Shown one piece after another: positions 63,791-64,000 of a DNA stretch of 64,000 nt. The first letter of the stretch is position 1, and every line of letters begins with the position of its first letter. The position numbers and the translations under genes were made by a program. Origin of the DNA: Lunularia cruciata (taxonomy: Eukaryota > Streptophyta > Marchantiopsida > Lunulariales > Lunulariaceae); NCBI GenBank assembly GCA_948567375.1, contig OX419759.1:42633493-42697492 (forward strand), in the 5' to 3' direction. The notes under the pieces were generated by a model. The model was not told where the DNA came from. It saw nothing but the letters and a program-made list of their open reading frames with translations, and did not search any database.

Positions 63791-64000
63791 GAAACGAGGA
63801 ATTCCAATAGGAGATTTTGAGCCACCTATTGAGAACTTGATTAGGGCCAATAGGATTGAAGGCTTGACCTATGCAAGTTTGTTTATCTTGCAAGGTATGA
63901 TATGTGATTGTGGTTGTAAAGATTTTGGTTGATTTGGAAGTTCAAAGAATTGCATATCTATGCAATTAGCACAAGAATTGGATATTCTTATCAAGCAAGT
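63791..64000 (+). pseudogene. Start of retrotransposon protease, cut by window end
   Basis: After the gag relic, fragments read ILVD, then GSSKNCISMQLAQELDIL, resembling the active-site region of a retropepsin (DSGSS-type). The frame changes by one base exactly at the catalytic D-x-G. The window ends here, so the rest of the element lies outside. Confidence 0.6.

Overview
This window is nuclear DNA from a land plant. The evidence is GT-AG introns, plant-type gene families (a DEAD-box helicase with a HIT zinc finger, a peroxisomal enoyl-CoA hydratase 2 ending in SRL, a ZIP metal transporter, a plastid or mitochondrial SpoU methyltransferase, a class III peroxidase relic), two eukaryotic initiator tRNA-Met genes, and many decayed plant transposons. 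Short introns, wide gene spacing and the LINE, Harbinger and Ty3 mix make me think of a bryophyte, perhaps a liverwort such as Marchantia. That placement is inference and is not proven by the sequence. There is no sign of bacterial, organellar or CRISPR sequence.

Layout: 0-7 kb is mostly unassigned and holds a broken class III peroxidase gene (2.9-4.6 kb, minus). A two-exon RH41/DDX59-like RNA helicase lies at 7.3-9.6 kb (minus), with an 83-bp tandem duplication over its stop codon. From 11.8 to 25 kb is a transposon graveyard: a LINE-type reverse transcriptase relic (minus) split by a solo LTR, a PIF/Harbinger transposase relic (plus), minisatellites, a decayed coiled-coil coding stretch, and a Myb/SANT-like relic (minus). 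An ankyrin/PGG-type relic and two identical initiator tRNA-Met genes occupy 26.9-32.4 kb, with a second LINE fragment between them.

From 34.9 to 56.4 kb lies the gene-rich part: a nine-exon SAP-domain protein (+), a SpoU-family RNA 2'-O-methyltransferase (-) divergent from a five-exon ecdysoneless/SGT1 homologue (+), a three-exon ZIP transporter (-), a single-exon enoyl-CoA hydratase 2 (+) and a small twin-CX9C protein (+). From 57.8 kb to the end the sequence is retrotransposon again. It holds a decayed element, two further solo LTRs of the family seen at 12.7 kb, and the 5' part of a Ty3-type retrotransposon (LTR, TATA box, initiator-tRNA primer-binding site, gag, start of protease).

The genes do not form a pathway. 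They are ordinary housekeeping genes in separate transcription units. The most notable non-genic signal is an array of four ~60-bp repeats carrying perfect heat-shock-element palindromes just upstream of the TATA box in the Ty3-type LTR (61.56-61.81 kb). A second is a dispersed ~60-115 bp block with protein-like conservation, present five times.
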